Assembly: GCA_020912385.1 (NCBI GenBank)
Contig: CP087213.1
Span: 1,302,001-1,366,000, forward strand
DNA: 64,000 nucleotides
Source: Neofusicoccum parvum
Taxonomy: Eukaryota > Ascomycota > Dothideomycetes > Botryosphaeriales > Botryosphaeriaceae
Reading direction: 5' to 3'
Under the pieces are notes generated by a model. That model was not told the origin of the DNA. It did not search any database and worked only from the letters and a program-made list of their open reading frames with translations. The translations under genes and the position numbers were made by a program. Each line of letters opens with the position of its first letter. Within the stretch, counting starts at the first letter, position 1. Positions 1 through 11,986 of this stretch are shown here, one piece after another.

Positions 1-1550
1 CCCAGCAGATACGAAAAGCACCGACGCGGCGCCATGAATACTCCGTTGGAACACCCACCGCGTCTCCACCGTCGGGGCCATCCGTTTCTTGTTTCTCCTT
101 CCGGGGAAACCCTCGACGCCGCTGCGTTGGAAGTTGCAAATCTCCAAGCCCCAACGAGAAAATGACAGACATGGCCAGTGAAAGAGAAGAGCGAGAAGGG
201 GAAAAGCGTCGACTATCTTACCGGTGGGGAAACCGGAAAAAAAAAAAGGAAACGACCACGTTCCGCCGGATTTATGCCATGTGCACGTGTAGCATTCATT
301 GCCTTCGACTCCCAGCATCCCAGTCCTCACCTCGCACTCTCGCCATGGTACCGTGCCCATCCGGACGGTGCCGATGTAAAAAAGGGAGCTACCAGACACA
401 CACCCCCTGTCCCTTCCAAGACCATAATGTTGACACGCATATACCTATCCTCCACAACGTCACCACGTCCCACTCCTCCGACGAGCGGCGGGGTAACCGA
501 ACAGCGCCCCGTGGTGTGGTGGGGCAACAGATGCGCGGTGCATGCCTGCGCTGCGAGAAAGCAAAGAGAAAAAAGTATATCAGAAACAGGATAGAGGGGT
601 AAGCAGCAGCAGCAGCTATCGATATTAGCAGAAGCAATGCACATGTAGGTGTCAAAAGAAACGTAGACACATCTGTGTGGACGATGCGATGCACGCCAAG
701 GGTAATATGTACGTTATGCGCCGTGACACAGTTTCAGGCTGGCAGATTAGATGGCGATACGGCTGCAGAAATCGTTGAGTCCCTTGCACAGCGCACATCT
801 ACGCTGCAGGCCGGGGAAATTTGATCACTTGACAACGAGTACCGACTGTCGCGGTCACCCTCTGCACACATCACGAACAAGCTGTGGAGAACACATGTGG
901 GTGTGCATGCAAATCTGATCTGTGTAGCTGAAGATCAGAGATCCCTCGTGTCCCAGCTACCGAATTCCCGTGTCGTCATCCTTCATACCATCATCAGTCC
1001 TTTTCTCTGCCCTACTTTGTCCAATTCTTCTCCCCCGGACCATTCATTCCTCTGCCCCACCGATCCTGCTACCTCTCGTCAATTCAAAAATAGAGCACAC
1101 CACGCTGGGTTGTGGGGTAGTCCTATGGTCCTATGTATGGTGGGAAAGCGTGACCAAGAAAAGCCATTAAAAAAGGAAATAACCTTTTTATCGCAATCAC
1201 CACTATAGGAAACCCAGAAAGACTGAAGCCTATGGAGATGCGTCGCATGTCCCTATGTACGCCGATGACCCCTTCCCGATGCAATTGATCGCCGATGTCA
1301 ATAAAAAGTCGCCATGTGAAAGAAGAAGGAAGACAAGAAAAGGTAACAGGGAAGTGACGAAAACCTCTGCTAGCTGCAGGCGTGGAAATTGAAAGGACAA
1401 AGCCATTTCCCCACATCAGCAGCGGCACTGCAGAGTGACTAAGAACCTCCAAAGCTGGACCGAAGCCTGCATTAGTGGAGCTGTAGAAGACCGGTAAGTT
1501 CCGCAGTTGCGCCGTGGTGGCAAACCGGTCATCGAGAAAGGACGGCAAGG
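1..1550. other. Left-edge region without a supported gene
   Basis: I see no gene here. Several open frames of 60-145 codons exist on both strands, but none has recognisable domains and they overlap each other in different frames. The part next to position 1550 is presumably the 3' untranslated region of the cullin gene, which reads leftward and stops at 1551. A short A-rich run lies near 240. Confidence 0.6.
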
Positions 1551-4352
1551 TCAAGCGAGGTAGCGGTACGCCGGCGGCGATGCGTCTTCGATGCGCTCCA
1601 AGTATTCGCGTTCGATAAGGCTCTCGATGCGTTTCTTGATCATATTCACATCCGGCTTGAACTGGTTGGCCAGCTGCGACAGCGTCTCTGCGACAAGGTT
1701 CTGATGAGCGAGCTCCTTGCGTTGCCTATTCAATGTCAACGAATTGTTTCTCAGCCACAAAGAGCGTGTGCTGAGCCCTGAGGTGAATACATACTTCATG
1801 ATGCGGACAACAGCAGCCTCAATGCAGAAGCCACGTGAGTCGTTGTTCTTCTTTTCGGTCTCTTTGCGTTCCTTGTCGCCTTCGACCTTGTTGCCGGCCG
1901 TCACAACACCGACCTTTAACTTATGGAACTTTCCAACGAAGCTGGGGTTGAAGGAGAATTTGTCTGTGGGCTTGACATCCTTGCTCATCGGCGACTTGAT
2001 CAAGATCCTCGTTTTAGGCGCGACTGCTAACGACTGTAGGTTGCGGATGAGATCGGTCTTGGGGATATTAGTCTTCGCCTGGATTTCCTCAAAGGTCAAG
2101 CTCTCTTCGTCAGAAATATCGTTGAAGAGTAGCAAGATAACCATGGCGTAGGTCGACACGTTGAGCTCGTGCTTCCGCTCCCTGAAACCGTCCTTGGTCG
2201 GCACCTTGGGAAACGTCGCTCTAATATCTGCGGAGCCCATGTTGGCAAGCCAGGTAAGCTGCCGCCCGGAGTGCTTTTCTCCGTAGAACTGTTCGAAGGA
2301 CTTCTTGATCCTTTCAATCGAGGTGGGGAAAATGCACTTCTTACGACGAGTCTCCTCGTCCTCGGTCGGAGCGCTTCCCATTGACTCCAGCGGCCAGGTC
2401 ATGCTGGTGAGCACGTTGACAGTTAGCTCGATCCGCTTTGGATCAGGGTCGCCGAGGTTCGCCACGTATTGCTTGAAGCCAGACGTGAGTTCTTCCGAGA
2501 TTGTCATGTCCTTGAACATGGCTTCCAGTTTCGACGTAAAGTTGTTGCCAAGCTCAATCTTCATCCGGGAGATCATCTGCTGCTCAACCTCATTGCTCAA
2601 GGACTTGGCCATGAGCAGACGCTTGCAAAGATGCTTCTTGTAGTACCTCTCGAAGAGATCCTTGTCGGCGACGTAGCGAAGCAGAGTGATTGCCTTCTCT
2701 AGGACGACATCAACTTCGCTCTCCGTCTTGCCCTTGATGCCTTTCTTCATGTTCTCGTCGATGAAGAGGGAGATGTATTCCGAGCTTCTCGGGAAGGCAG
2801 CGGAGTTGATGAATTCAGCAAAGCTCCGCGTCAGAGCAGTCTGCATGGCTTGGTCTGATTCGAAGGCGCGCTTCCAAATTCTGTCGAACTTGTCCTTTAA
2901 CGCCAGCACATCTTCGACCCACTTGATGGCAGATAGGGTCTGCTGGTTGGCTGCCTTTTCGGCAACAGCTGCCTTCTTCCCCTTCTCACCCTCTTCTCCA
3001 TTCTCCGTTGGCTGAGAAACAGCTCCGGGGCCCAAGGATGATGAGGTAGCAGCTTGGTTGATCTCAGTACCCATCTCCACGATCCGGTTTTGAATGGCCC
3101 GAACAAGCTCCGCCTTCTTCGAATCCACACGGGCGTTGAGATCGTAGACTAACTCAAGCTCTTCTATCCTGTCGTTATCCACCATGAATTTTACGCCGCT
3201 CTCAGATTCAATGAGGTCATGAATCTTGTTCTCGATGAGCTCCTCCTCAACGACGCGCTCGATCTTCTGGGTCGTAGTGTCTGACAGCGTAGACCTGCAA
3301 CGATCCACCTCTTCACGTAGCCTCTTGGTAGTGTGCCTGCAGTAGACACCCGCATCCGACTCTCGTAGTAAGGCATCGCCTTCCGCCCTGTAGAACTCTC
3401 GGCTTGCGTCTAGGAAGTGCTGCTCGAACGAAGTTACGTATAACCGTTGGTTGATGTCTTCCGACATTGACTCAAATAAGCTCTCGAGCATGTACACGCA
3501 CGACTTGATGAGGTGCTTGTCGATGATATCACCGTGTCTTTCCATGTGGATTTGGTCCAGGATGATGCGGGTAAGGAGATCCATCACCGTGAGGTCGGAG
3601 TGCTCGATGGTTGGCGGTGAGCGGAGAATATTGTCCCGAAAGAGGGTCAACGAGCTGGTGTAGATCGAAGGCTGGTGGTTGTCTGTGCAGTAGACTCGTT
3701 CCTTTTGAAGTTCCACCTAGTTCAGTATACAACATGTTCGAGCGTAAATAATCTGTGGGGAAGACTCACCATGTACATCAGCACGTCCGTAAGCATGCTC
3801 ATACAGAGCTGGTAGTCCTGCCATTCCTCACGAATGCCCGTCAGAAACTTTTCTCCACCCACGCGGCGCTCGTTCGCAGTGGTGTTTGTCCCACCGGCCT
3901 GCAAGTCCGCAACCAGGCCGTTCGAGACCAAATTCGCCGCCTTAGTCTTGACCTCGTTACACAACCAGTCCTTCTCAAACTGCAGCACACTCCTGTAGAG
4001 ATCCTCGCCCTTCTTCTTGAGTATGACGCGGTACGTATGTCTGTAAAGTGCCTCATACGAGAGGTCTGATGCGTTCTTCGTGTGAATCTGGCGAATCGCA
4101 CTAGAGATGGTGTTCCAGGTCGACTCGAAGCTCTCATCGCCGCCGTTTATGCCCTACCACGGTTAATATCAATAAATCCCCAGGTCCAATTTTATACATG
4201 ACGGCAACAGTGGCGAGAGTAGGTATGAGCAAGCAAAAGCGGGCGCGCAACAGGTAACAAGGCCTGCGTTAAGACCAGCGACGAACGGAAGTGAGACATA
4301 CCCTGCGCGGCGGGCGGATCTTGTTCCTCTGCGCCGCTTTGTTCGCGTACAT
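1551..4352 (-). CDS. cul3: Cullin-3, scaffold of a CUL3-RING ubiquitin ligase
   Basis: Scaffold subunit that joins BTB-domain substrate adaptors to the Rbx1 RING protein and an E2. Exons from the start are 4302-4352, 3770-4153, 1795-3716 and 1551-1725, giving 843 residues, usual for fungal CulC/Cul3. All introns have GT-AG ends. The N-terminal helical repeats run from about residue 20 to 400, followed by the cullin homology region and a C-terminal winged-helix neddylation domain. The NEDD8 site is in VRIMKQRKELAHQNLV, with acceptor lysine about 786; this motif appears only after removing the last intron (1726-1794). That intron is 69 bases with no in-frame stop, so an unspliced message would insert 23 residues right after the neddylation lysine. 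The start at 4352 gives a basic N-terminus (MYANKAAQRNKIRPPRR). A divergent neighbour, zim17, lies about 590 bases away. Confidence 0.95.
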
Positions 4353-4938
4353 GGCGGCTACGCTGGACCCCGCTTGAGGTGGTAGGAAGGGTGCAGGGTG
4401 CGGGTGTGGCGAGCGCAGCAAGCTTGCAAGGTGTCGGCGGGGCTCGGTGGAGGGTCAGCGCGGGACGCGTAGATGGAGGGTCGACAGCAAGCGCGAGACC
4501 GTTTGGCGAGAGTGAGCGGTTGCTGCGGAAAGCGGTTAACAGCGCAAGCTCATGGCCGAGGCTCGCGAGCGAGCGGGAGAAGTGGACGGAGCGGGCGGTG
4601 CAAAGGGGCGGTCGAATCAGGCGGACAGGCTCGAGGTGGTGGTGATCGTGATGCCGGAGCAGACGTGAGGCGGAACTGGTGCAGGCGGGACTAGCCGAGC
4701 CGGGACCTGCTGGTGGCCGCAGTCAAGGCTGGTGACTCCGCTGTGTCACGGCCATGAGTTTGGCGCGCTGGACCCTGGCAGGCGATGACGGAAGGCGCGC
4801 AAAAGCAGATCGCTGTGCTCTAGCCCGAGAGCTCTGTCGCCGCCCGTGCAAAGCACTGCAGCTCCGAGCCGCAACACCACTGCGACGCCCGCCTTTCTAC
4901 GCTGCAGAGAACCCGCCCGTCGCCCGTCCGAATCAGCC
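4353..4938. promoter_or_regulatory. Divergent promoter region between cul3 and zim17
   Basis: Head-to-head intergenic DNA of about 590 bases. It is GC-rich, and short frames in it show no domain. It must hold both core promoters, but I see no clear TATA box. An in-frame ATG at 4846 lies upstream of the chosen zim17 start and could add 31 residues. Confidence 0.5.
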
Positions 4939-5610
4939 ATGCGGTCTAGTCGCTCATTAGCCCGCCTTTGTTCGCGCCCGTCGTCACTCGCCCGTGTACC
5001 ACGCACCGCGCAGACTCCCGTTCGCCGCATTCATCCAGAGCTCTTGCACACCCGTCGTCCTCAGAGCGCATTGGCCCAACACCAAGCATTCCTGCCGCAG
5101 CTGTGTCGCCATGCCTTCTCCACCGCCACGAAGCGCTTAGAATCCGCTCCCGTCAAGCAAGGCGACAACTCCGCTGCGGCAGAGCAGCAAGACATCCCGC
5201 AGTACCAGATGACCTTCACCTGCAAGGTCTGCACCACGCGGTCGTCGCACAAAGTATCCAAGCAGGGCTATCATCATGGGACCGTGTTGATCTCATGCCC
5301 TGGGTGCAAGAACCGGCACTTGATCTCTGACCACCTGAAGGTTCGTTGGCGATCTGCCCTGGCTTGTCCTGTGCAAAGCTGACACATTCCACAATAGATC
5401 TTCTCCGACAAGAGCACTACCCTTGAGGACATAATGAGAGAGAAGGGCCAACTCGTCAAACGTGGTGCCCTCAGCGAAGACGGGGACCTCGAGCTTTGGG
5501 ACGACGGCTCGCAGACGAGATACGAACCTCCAGCACCGAAAGCCCCAGCTGCGGAGAACAACACGAGTAACGACGCCGTTCCTGGATCCTCCTTCAAGAA
5601 AGACTCATAA
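4939..5610 (+). CDS. zim17: Zim17/Hep1 DNL-type zinc-finger, mitochondrial Hsp70 escort protein
   Basis: In the family this matrix protein keeps mitochondrial Hsp70 soluble and supports protein import. Exons are 4939-5340 and 5398-5610, 204 residues. The intron (5341-5397) begins GTTCGT and ends AATAG and splits the domain after HLK. The first 60 residues are rich in Arg and Ser with almost no acids, typical of a matrix presequence. The DNL domain starts near residue 90 (QMTFTCKVC) and has two CxxC pairs at Cys95/98 and Cys120/123, followed by [12 protein letters not shown] and, slightly later, LEDIM. The start at 4939 was preferred to 4846 because it gives the cleaner presequence. Divergent from cul3. 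An AATAAA motif at 5653-5658 may serve polyadenylation. Confidence 0.92.
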
Positions 5611-6027
5611 GCATTGAGAGCATGATCTACCTGTGCTTGATACGACATCACGAATAAAACCCAGCGGCGTTCCGGAACTTTCCACGGAACCAACTCAGCT
5701 CATAGGCATATGAAAGAGTACATGTACATTTAATAATGTCTTTCTGTACATTATCTTTCATTAAATATTAAGGATCTACCTTAAGAGAGATTACAGGCGC
5801 TTCTGCAAGAACGGGGAATCAAACGAATTTCAAAAAGGACCGACATTTAAACGGCAGGAAGATCCGCATCCCAGATGCGTGATCAAAACAAAACTTCCTT
5901 AGCATCACTTCTTCATGCAGACAAATTATCCATCTCTTGCGTAACCTCGTGACTATTCTGCTTCATGAACTTTCATTTCCACCTCTTCACTTTGCCCGAT
6001 AAGCCCCCTCTTTCTAGCTTACCTTCA
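5611..6027. other. Convergent 3' region zim17 / STP-rich protein
   Basis: Tail-to-tail spacer of about 420 bases holding both 3' untranslated regions. It is locally AT-rich (5710-5780), unlike most intergenic DNA here. I see no gene. Confidence 0.5.
5653..5658 (+). terminator. Possible polyadenylation signal of zim17
   Basis: AATAAA lies 43 bases after the zim17 stop codon. Fungal signals are degenerate, so this is suggestive only. Confidence 0.35.
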
Positions 6028-7549
6028 TCATGCCGAAACTGTGACTGTCTCTTTGACCGTGGCAGTTTCAGTTTCCGTCACCTTCTCCGTGACTGTCGTA
6101 GTCACGAAAACGGTGGATATGCTGGGGTTTACAGGGATGACCGTGATGCCTGGCCCATCTGTAGGTGCCACAGAAGGTGCGGAAGTAGCAGGTGTAGACG
6201 CTGCTGACGAAGCTTCTGTTGAAGTCGGTGCAGGCTCAGTGCTCGAAGGTACAGTGGAAGAGACTTCCGGAGTCGTACTTGTCATCGAGCTTTCAGTTGA
6301 CGTGAGCTCTGCTGTGGAAGACGGCGAGGGGGTGCTTGCCGCCGCAGTGCTGGTCTCAGGCTGCTGCGAGCTATACTCTGGAGAAGAGGTAGGGACCGTA
6401 CTAGAGACCGGAGTTGAGATCGAGACTTCGGTAGCCGTGGTCGCGGAAGCTGCACCGGGGCGAACAGTTGTGTAGATTGTTGTGTACAGGATACCGGGCA
6501 TGCTTTGCTGCGACGAAACCACAGTAGCAGCAGATTCTTCAGGAGTTGATTGAGCAGAATATTGCGGCGTCGAATACGTCGTGGCAGTGGCGACAGCAGC
6601 TGGTGTTACGATAGTGTATATCGTTGTTGTTTGGTACAGCACACCCGGCTCTGAAACAAATGTCGCGACACTTGACGCAGAGCTGCTGCTACTTGATTGG
6701 ACGGGCGTAGCGATGGAACTGGGCACCGGGGTGTTGGGCACCGGAGTGTTGGGCGGCACTACGACAGCGGGAGTGGTTGGCGTCTTAGTTGCATTGTTGG
6801 AACTGGTGGCTTGACTACTCTGTGCTGAAGGTGTCTGAGGAGAGTATGTAAAGGGCCGGCCACTTGGAGTCGAAGGCGTCTGTGGTGAGTACGTGAAAGG
6901 GCGCGTGTTCGATGGTGTGCTGACTCCAGGGGTAGTGACCTCAGGAACGGAAGCAGTTGAGTCCTGGGACGACAAGGCGCTAGGTGTTGTCGGACTGTAA
7001 GTGAACGGATGGCTCGATGCCAACGACTCCGACACTGAAAATTCTGGGCCCAAGAAACCGCCCGGTGCCGAGGCTGCGGAAGTGGAAGAATTGTTGAGCG
7101 GCGTGAGAGGAGTAGCTGCGGGAGGGGTGGCAGTAGTTGACAAAGGAGTGGCAGTAGACGAGACTGCTTGTGTGCTGTCTTGTACTGTCGAGATATCGAC
7201 TGTGGCAACTGGTGAGCCGGAAGGGTCCACGAATGTGAAAGCTGCTAGGGCGGGCGTACTAGTTGGGAGAGTGACAGGCACGACGAAAGGAATGCCAGTA
7301 TCCGCGGCCTGCACTCCCGCAGGAGTGGATGGTGTATTTATCGCAGGCGGTGTATCTGCGGAGTACGCGGCTTGGTGAACTGGCGAAGAGCTATTCAAGT
7401 ATCTAGGATAGCTTTTACATGTCAGTGGGACACGCCAATCGGGAAGTTTGATGAACTTACTTGACTCTCCGGCCGAACTGAGGGAGTGGGCCCGCGACGG
7501 CGGACGCTGACAGTGCTGCCAGCAGCAGATTTCTCGCAGTGCAACCCAT
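6028..7549 (-). CDS. Secreted Ser/Thr/Pro-rich cell-wall-type protein
   Basis: No enzyme domain is recognised. Exons are 7461-7549 and 6028-7402, with a 58-base GT-AG intron (7403-7460), giving 487 residues. Exon 1 encodes a signal peptide with hydrophobic core NLLLAALSASAVAG, and an Ala-Gly cleavage site near residues 19-20. Almost all the rest is Ser, Thr, Pro and Ala, as expected of a heavily O-mannosylated wall or surface protein. Internal repeats include three copies of a unit like PFTYSPQTPS (around 6840-7015) and two units like TTIYTIVTPA / TTIYTTVRPG (around 6450-6650). The C-terminus is TVTEKVTETETATVKETVTV and has no hydrophobic tail, so I do not predict a GPI anchor. Exon 1 fits in frame through a split Lys codon, which supports the model. 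Adhesin or wall structural protein is an inference. Confidence 0.8.
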
Positions 7550-8817
7550 GATTGGGCGCAGGAAACGGACAGGTTAAAGAATGAAGGCCTGAGAAACCAG
7601 CCCAGGAAAGAAGGAACAACAAACGGCAGGGCGAAAGAAAGTGGTCTATGAGAAAAACGATCTGAAAGCGAAAACAGAGCGAGAAAAGATCGACGAAGAG
7701 GAGCGACGGTATTAATGGAGAGTTGACTTGGGAGAAAAAGAAAGACTTGCGGATCAAGGAGACGGCCTAGTGCCCGGCCGGGAGGGAGTGACTACGATGT
7801 GCATATGCAGGAGGAGCTTCTTTACGGCGGATTTTGAAGGAGCGAATTAACCGCCGTTTTACTCAAAAATAGCAGAGAGACAAGTACTGGCTGGGCCAGT
7901 CCCAGCGGGACACCGCCAGAGCGGAAGACATGGGGCTATTTCGAGGACTGGCAGGGCGGAGTGGAGCAGGTGAAACGTGATCTGGGCGGCTCGCCTTCAA
8001 AACCGGCGGCATCGCAGCGATTGCAGCGCTCTGGTTGGCTGCCGCGTGAAACGCCGTCGACAGCGCCCGGCCGCAACGCGACCACGTCGAAAACATGTTC
8101 TGGGCTCTGCGCCCGACGCTCGACGTAGAAAAGAACGGCATGCGGCGCAGCGCCCCCGGCCGCCCTGCATCCGGATCTTGCGAGCATCGTGGTCCAGTCG
8201 CACGAGCCGCACGCCAGAGCCGGCTGCTCGAGGGTGTCGCCTCGCATTGGCAGACGACGTGTCGCTGCAGCCCGTCTACCCACCTTCCGGACAGACCGTC
8301 GACACCCACAAGACCGCGCAGACCAGCCTGGCTCGTGTCGGCAGCGGCGGTGGTGAGGGACTGAGATGTGCGAGAGCGCTCGAGAGAGACCGCGCGCTTC
8401 CAGCTACGCGCCCAGGTGTCCCGGTTGTGCGACGCGCACGCTGTCTTGAGAGAACCGCGCAGGTGGACCGAGCAATATTGGAACATGGCGCAGCCCAGCG
8501 TTCTCCACCGCGCGAGGGATGCGTCACGGTTCCCGTCCGGCAGTCGAGAGCGATGGTGGTGAGAGTGCAAGTGAACGGCTGAGACGGGGGGCAGCACGTG
8601 GAGGCGGAGCGGAGGCGTATCGATAGTTGCTCGGCCGACGGCGCCGCGCGAAAACGGCCTTTGCGCAAAGCCACCGCCGCCGCAGCAGCTCCCACAGCCA
8701 GTCTTGCGCCGTGCGTCAAAGGTAAGTCTACCCACCACGGGTAGTCGTCGTTGTTTGCTCCGCCAGCCGCCGTGTCTGCTCTTCTTCTCTTGTCGCCCTC
8801 CATCCGCCGCTGCCATC
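7550..8817. promoter_or_regulatory. Divergent intergenic region before kinesin-10
   Basis: About 1.27 kb between two head-to-head genes. The part from 7900 to 8700 is very GC-rich, and open frames appear on both strands (up to 358 codons), but their products are Arg/Ala/Ser-rich without domains, so I treat them as chance frames. Promoters of both neighbours should lie here. Confidence 0.5.
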
Positions 8818-11233
8818 ATGAGCGTCCGCGTGCTGGCCCGCATACGACCGCTGCTCAACAGTGAGCTGGACAAGGACACCATTGTTACCGCCGAGAGCGC
8901 ATCTGGAGATGAGAACTCGCCGTCCAGCGTCATCCGCATCCCAAACCCGAAGAATGAGGCCGAGTCGTTCAGCTTCCAGTTCCAGAGCGTCTACGACCGC
9001 GCGACCACACAACAAGAGCTGTTTGACAAGGAGGGTATGTCATCCACGAGCACTCCACCACGACGGAACTCGGCTGACGTATCCCGCGTGCAGTTTCGCC
9101 CACTGTGAAGCACCTGTTCTCCGGCTACGATGTTACCATCTTCGCATATGGCGTCACTGGCACCGGCAAAACTCATACGATGCGGGGCGGGAAATCCTTG
9201 GCGGAGCGCGGCGTCATTCCCAGGCTGCTCAGCAGCATATACCGCCGTTGCCGCAAGCTGGAGAAGGACGGAGAGACGCAGGTCGAGGTGTCGATGAGCT
9301 ATTACGAGATCTACAACGACCGTGTGTACGATCTCTTTGAGCCCCCTGAGAAGCGCACAGCAGCTGGCCTGCCCATCCGGGATAATCATGGGAAGACGGT
9401 GGTCGTTGGCCTGACTGAAAGACCTTGCACAACTCTGAAGGAGTTTGAAAAGCTTTACGACGATGCCAACGTGAACCGGTCTACATCTGCAACGAAGGCA
9501 AGAATTCCAGAGTTGCAGTCTCCATTACACAAAACTGACGTGACTTGCAGCTTAATGCCCACTCATCACGTTCCCACGCTGTTCTGTGCGTCCAAGTCAC
9601 ACAAACAACGGCTACCCACACTCGCGTCTCGAAGGCCTCATGCATCGACCTTGCCGGGTCCGAGGACAACCGGAGGACAGAAAATAACAGGGAACGCCTT
9701 GTTGAGTCCGCCAGTATCAACAAGTCTTTGTTCGTGCTAGCACAATGTGTTGAGGCAATCAGCAAGAAGCAGTCCCGGATACCATACAGAGAATCCAAGA
9801 TGACGCGCATCTTGTCTCTGGGCCAGAACAACGGATTGACTCTTATGTTCCTGAACCTTGCACCAGTCAGGTCATACCATCTTGACACCCTGAGCTCCCT
9901 CAATTTTGCCAATCGCACCAAGAAGATCGAGGTCGCCGAAGTCGAGAACGAGCCTATCCTCCGCGGCCCCTCTGGACCGGCAAAGACGACGTCGAGCATT
10001 TTAGGTGGGAACTCGCAGCGCCAGCCGCTCCGAGCATTGGCCGCAGCAACGAATGTAAACCTCACGCAGAGCAATCCGCAGAAGAAGCTTGACAAGCCCG
10101 TGAAGGCTTTCTCGGTGTATTCGGACAAGAGCAGGACCACGAAGCCGGCGTCGACACGCCGTCTTGATCCCCTGAAGCGCGGTCCGGCAGACTCCACTGC
10201 TGCGTCGAGAGTCATAAAACCTGCCAGGCCAGTACATAGTTCCGGTTATGGCAGACCAACCGCTTTGCAGACGGGACTGTCCAAAGAGGCTATTGAAGCT
10301 ATGATTGAGCGGCGACTGGACGAGAAGTTGGCGGAACGGGCTCTCAATGAGGCGTCCACCATCCAGACTCAAGACATTAGTGAGGCGGTAAAGCAACGCC
10401 TAGAGGCACTAGAGGAGCGTGTTGGCAAATCTGAGGATGGACGGGCAGAGGGTCTGCATTTCCTACTCATGGCCAAGCAGCACAACGTCCGTGGAGAAGA
10501 CGTCTCGGCGCTCAAGATGTACCAGCTGGCCCTACCACATTTCCCGGAGAACGAGAAGCTCAGCCAGAAGATCGTTGCACTCCAGGAGAAGATCCGGCAG
10601 AAGAAGGAGGCCACGAGATCCACCGAGCCGGCAAGAGAATTCATGGAGTCTGAGCCAGCGCCAATCCGGCCCATGGCTCTAGCAAAGCAGCCCCTGAGAA
10701 GGCCGGCGGCAGCAGAGCCCCTTCCCCTCCCAGAAGAGCGTATCACCGCCGCACCAACCCGGCCCGTCGCCCGCAAGCTCATGACGGCTCGCCGACCTCC
10801 GATTACCCACGACGAATACGCCTCGGACGGCGAGCACGACCGCCACGACTCCTCCTTCGTCCCCGAAGATGACGAAGTCGCCGCTTCCGACTACCACGAC
10901 GAGGACGAAGAGGCGAGCTTCGTCTACAAGCCCAAGACCAAAGCGCCCAAAAAGATGAAGATGAAGATCTTCCGTGACACCAGCAGTCTCGACGTCTCCA
11001 GCGGCCCGCTGACGCCGCGCACCCAGCGCCTGCTTTCCATCATCAACACGCGCGAGGTGTCGCAGATCAGGCTGCTCAAGGGCGTTGGCGCCAAGAAGGC
11101 CGAGGGCATCGTCAACTCGCTCTGCGAGATGGGCACGGACGACTGGCTGATCACGGATCTGGAGCAGCTGGGCGGCTTGAAGGGCGTCGGCGCGAAGACG
11201 GTGGAGAATATGAGGGCGGGGTTGGCTTGCTAG
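8818..11233 (+). CDS. Kinesin-10 (KIF22/Kid-like) motor with C-terminal helix-hairpin-helix
   Basis: Plus-end motor; in animals the kinesin-10 Kid binds chromosome arms and makes polar ejection force. Exons are 8818-9034, 9094-9497 and 9551-11233, 767 residues. The motor domain is N-terminal: MSVRVLARIRPLL at the start, P-loop GVTGTGKTHTM (Lys98), switch I NAHSSRSHAV, switch II DLAGSEDNRRTENN and the PYRESKMTRIL element. Switch II and the LDTLSSLNFANRTK segment are closer to KIF22 than to other kinesins. A disordered middle and a short coiled region follow. The C-terminus has a helix-hairpin-helix pair (LLKGVGAKKAEGIVNSL and LGGLKGVGAKTVENM), the DNA-binding module of kinesin-10. The second intron (9498-9550) has a GC donor, AAG/GCAAGA; any GT alternative breaks switch I. 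Confidence 0.9.
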
Positions 11234-11986
11234 ATAGAGCCGGGTGCTGGTTGATGTTGGATGATGATGACGCCGTACGCGCGAGTGGTTTGGGTCTTGG
11301 GTTTGCTTCGTTGTGCTTTTTTTTTTTTTTCCTGTCTGCGAGCGCAGAGCCTGAGTACTTATTGCATCGGCTCTGCCTTCAGCGATGGCGTTGTTGAAGT
11401 TCTTTGCTTTTGGGAGTTTCTCTACGTAATGGCATTGGGGTGGCGTTTTGTATTTCGGGTGGTTCGTCGGTATGGAGAGGGGAATGGAGGATGGAGTTAG
11501 ATGAGGGTTGAAGCATCTTTGTTATCTCTAGGTCTCCTCCGTTACAGCTATTGGTATTAATCAAGATGCCTGACAATGCGAGGAGTCAAAAGCAAAGATA
11601 CCTGAACCAACTACTACAAGAATGGATATTCGAGCTCAGAACAGTGACATTTCTGTATCACAGAAACCCAGAAGTGAACCGAAAGGATTTTTTTTTGTGT
11701 GGTAAATTGTACAGCTAGACAGATCGTAGCTCGTGAACTCGTATTGTTGAATTTAGACATCGCCACCCACCGCCAAAGATAACTCGCTATTAAGAAGGGA
11801 AAGGAAAGGATGAAAACCAAAAACTGATGTATACACAGGAGGTGAGGGAGAAAAAGTATGGACAGTCAGCCTTCTCTCCCGCCTCCTCGGTAACCAACCG
11901 CATCATCCACATATCTCTTACTCTAGACCATATGCGAAAATCCTCTTCGCGAGCCCCATTCTCCGTCTGTGAGATGCATACTGCCT
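11234..11986. other. Convergent 3' region kinesin-10 / vac14
   Basis: Tail-to-tail spacer of about 750 bases. It contains a T-run near 11318-11331 and a second T-run near 11690. I see no gene, only 3' untranslated sequence of the two neighbours. Confidence 0.55.

Noticed and set aside
7863..8939. 358-codon open frame on minus opposite the kinesin start
   Set aside because: It overlaps the true kinesin exon 1 antisense and lies in the GC-rich upstream region; no domain.
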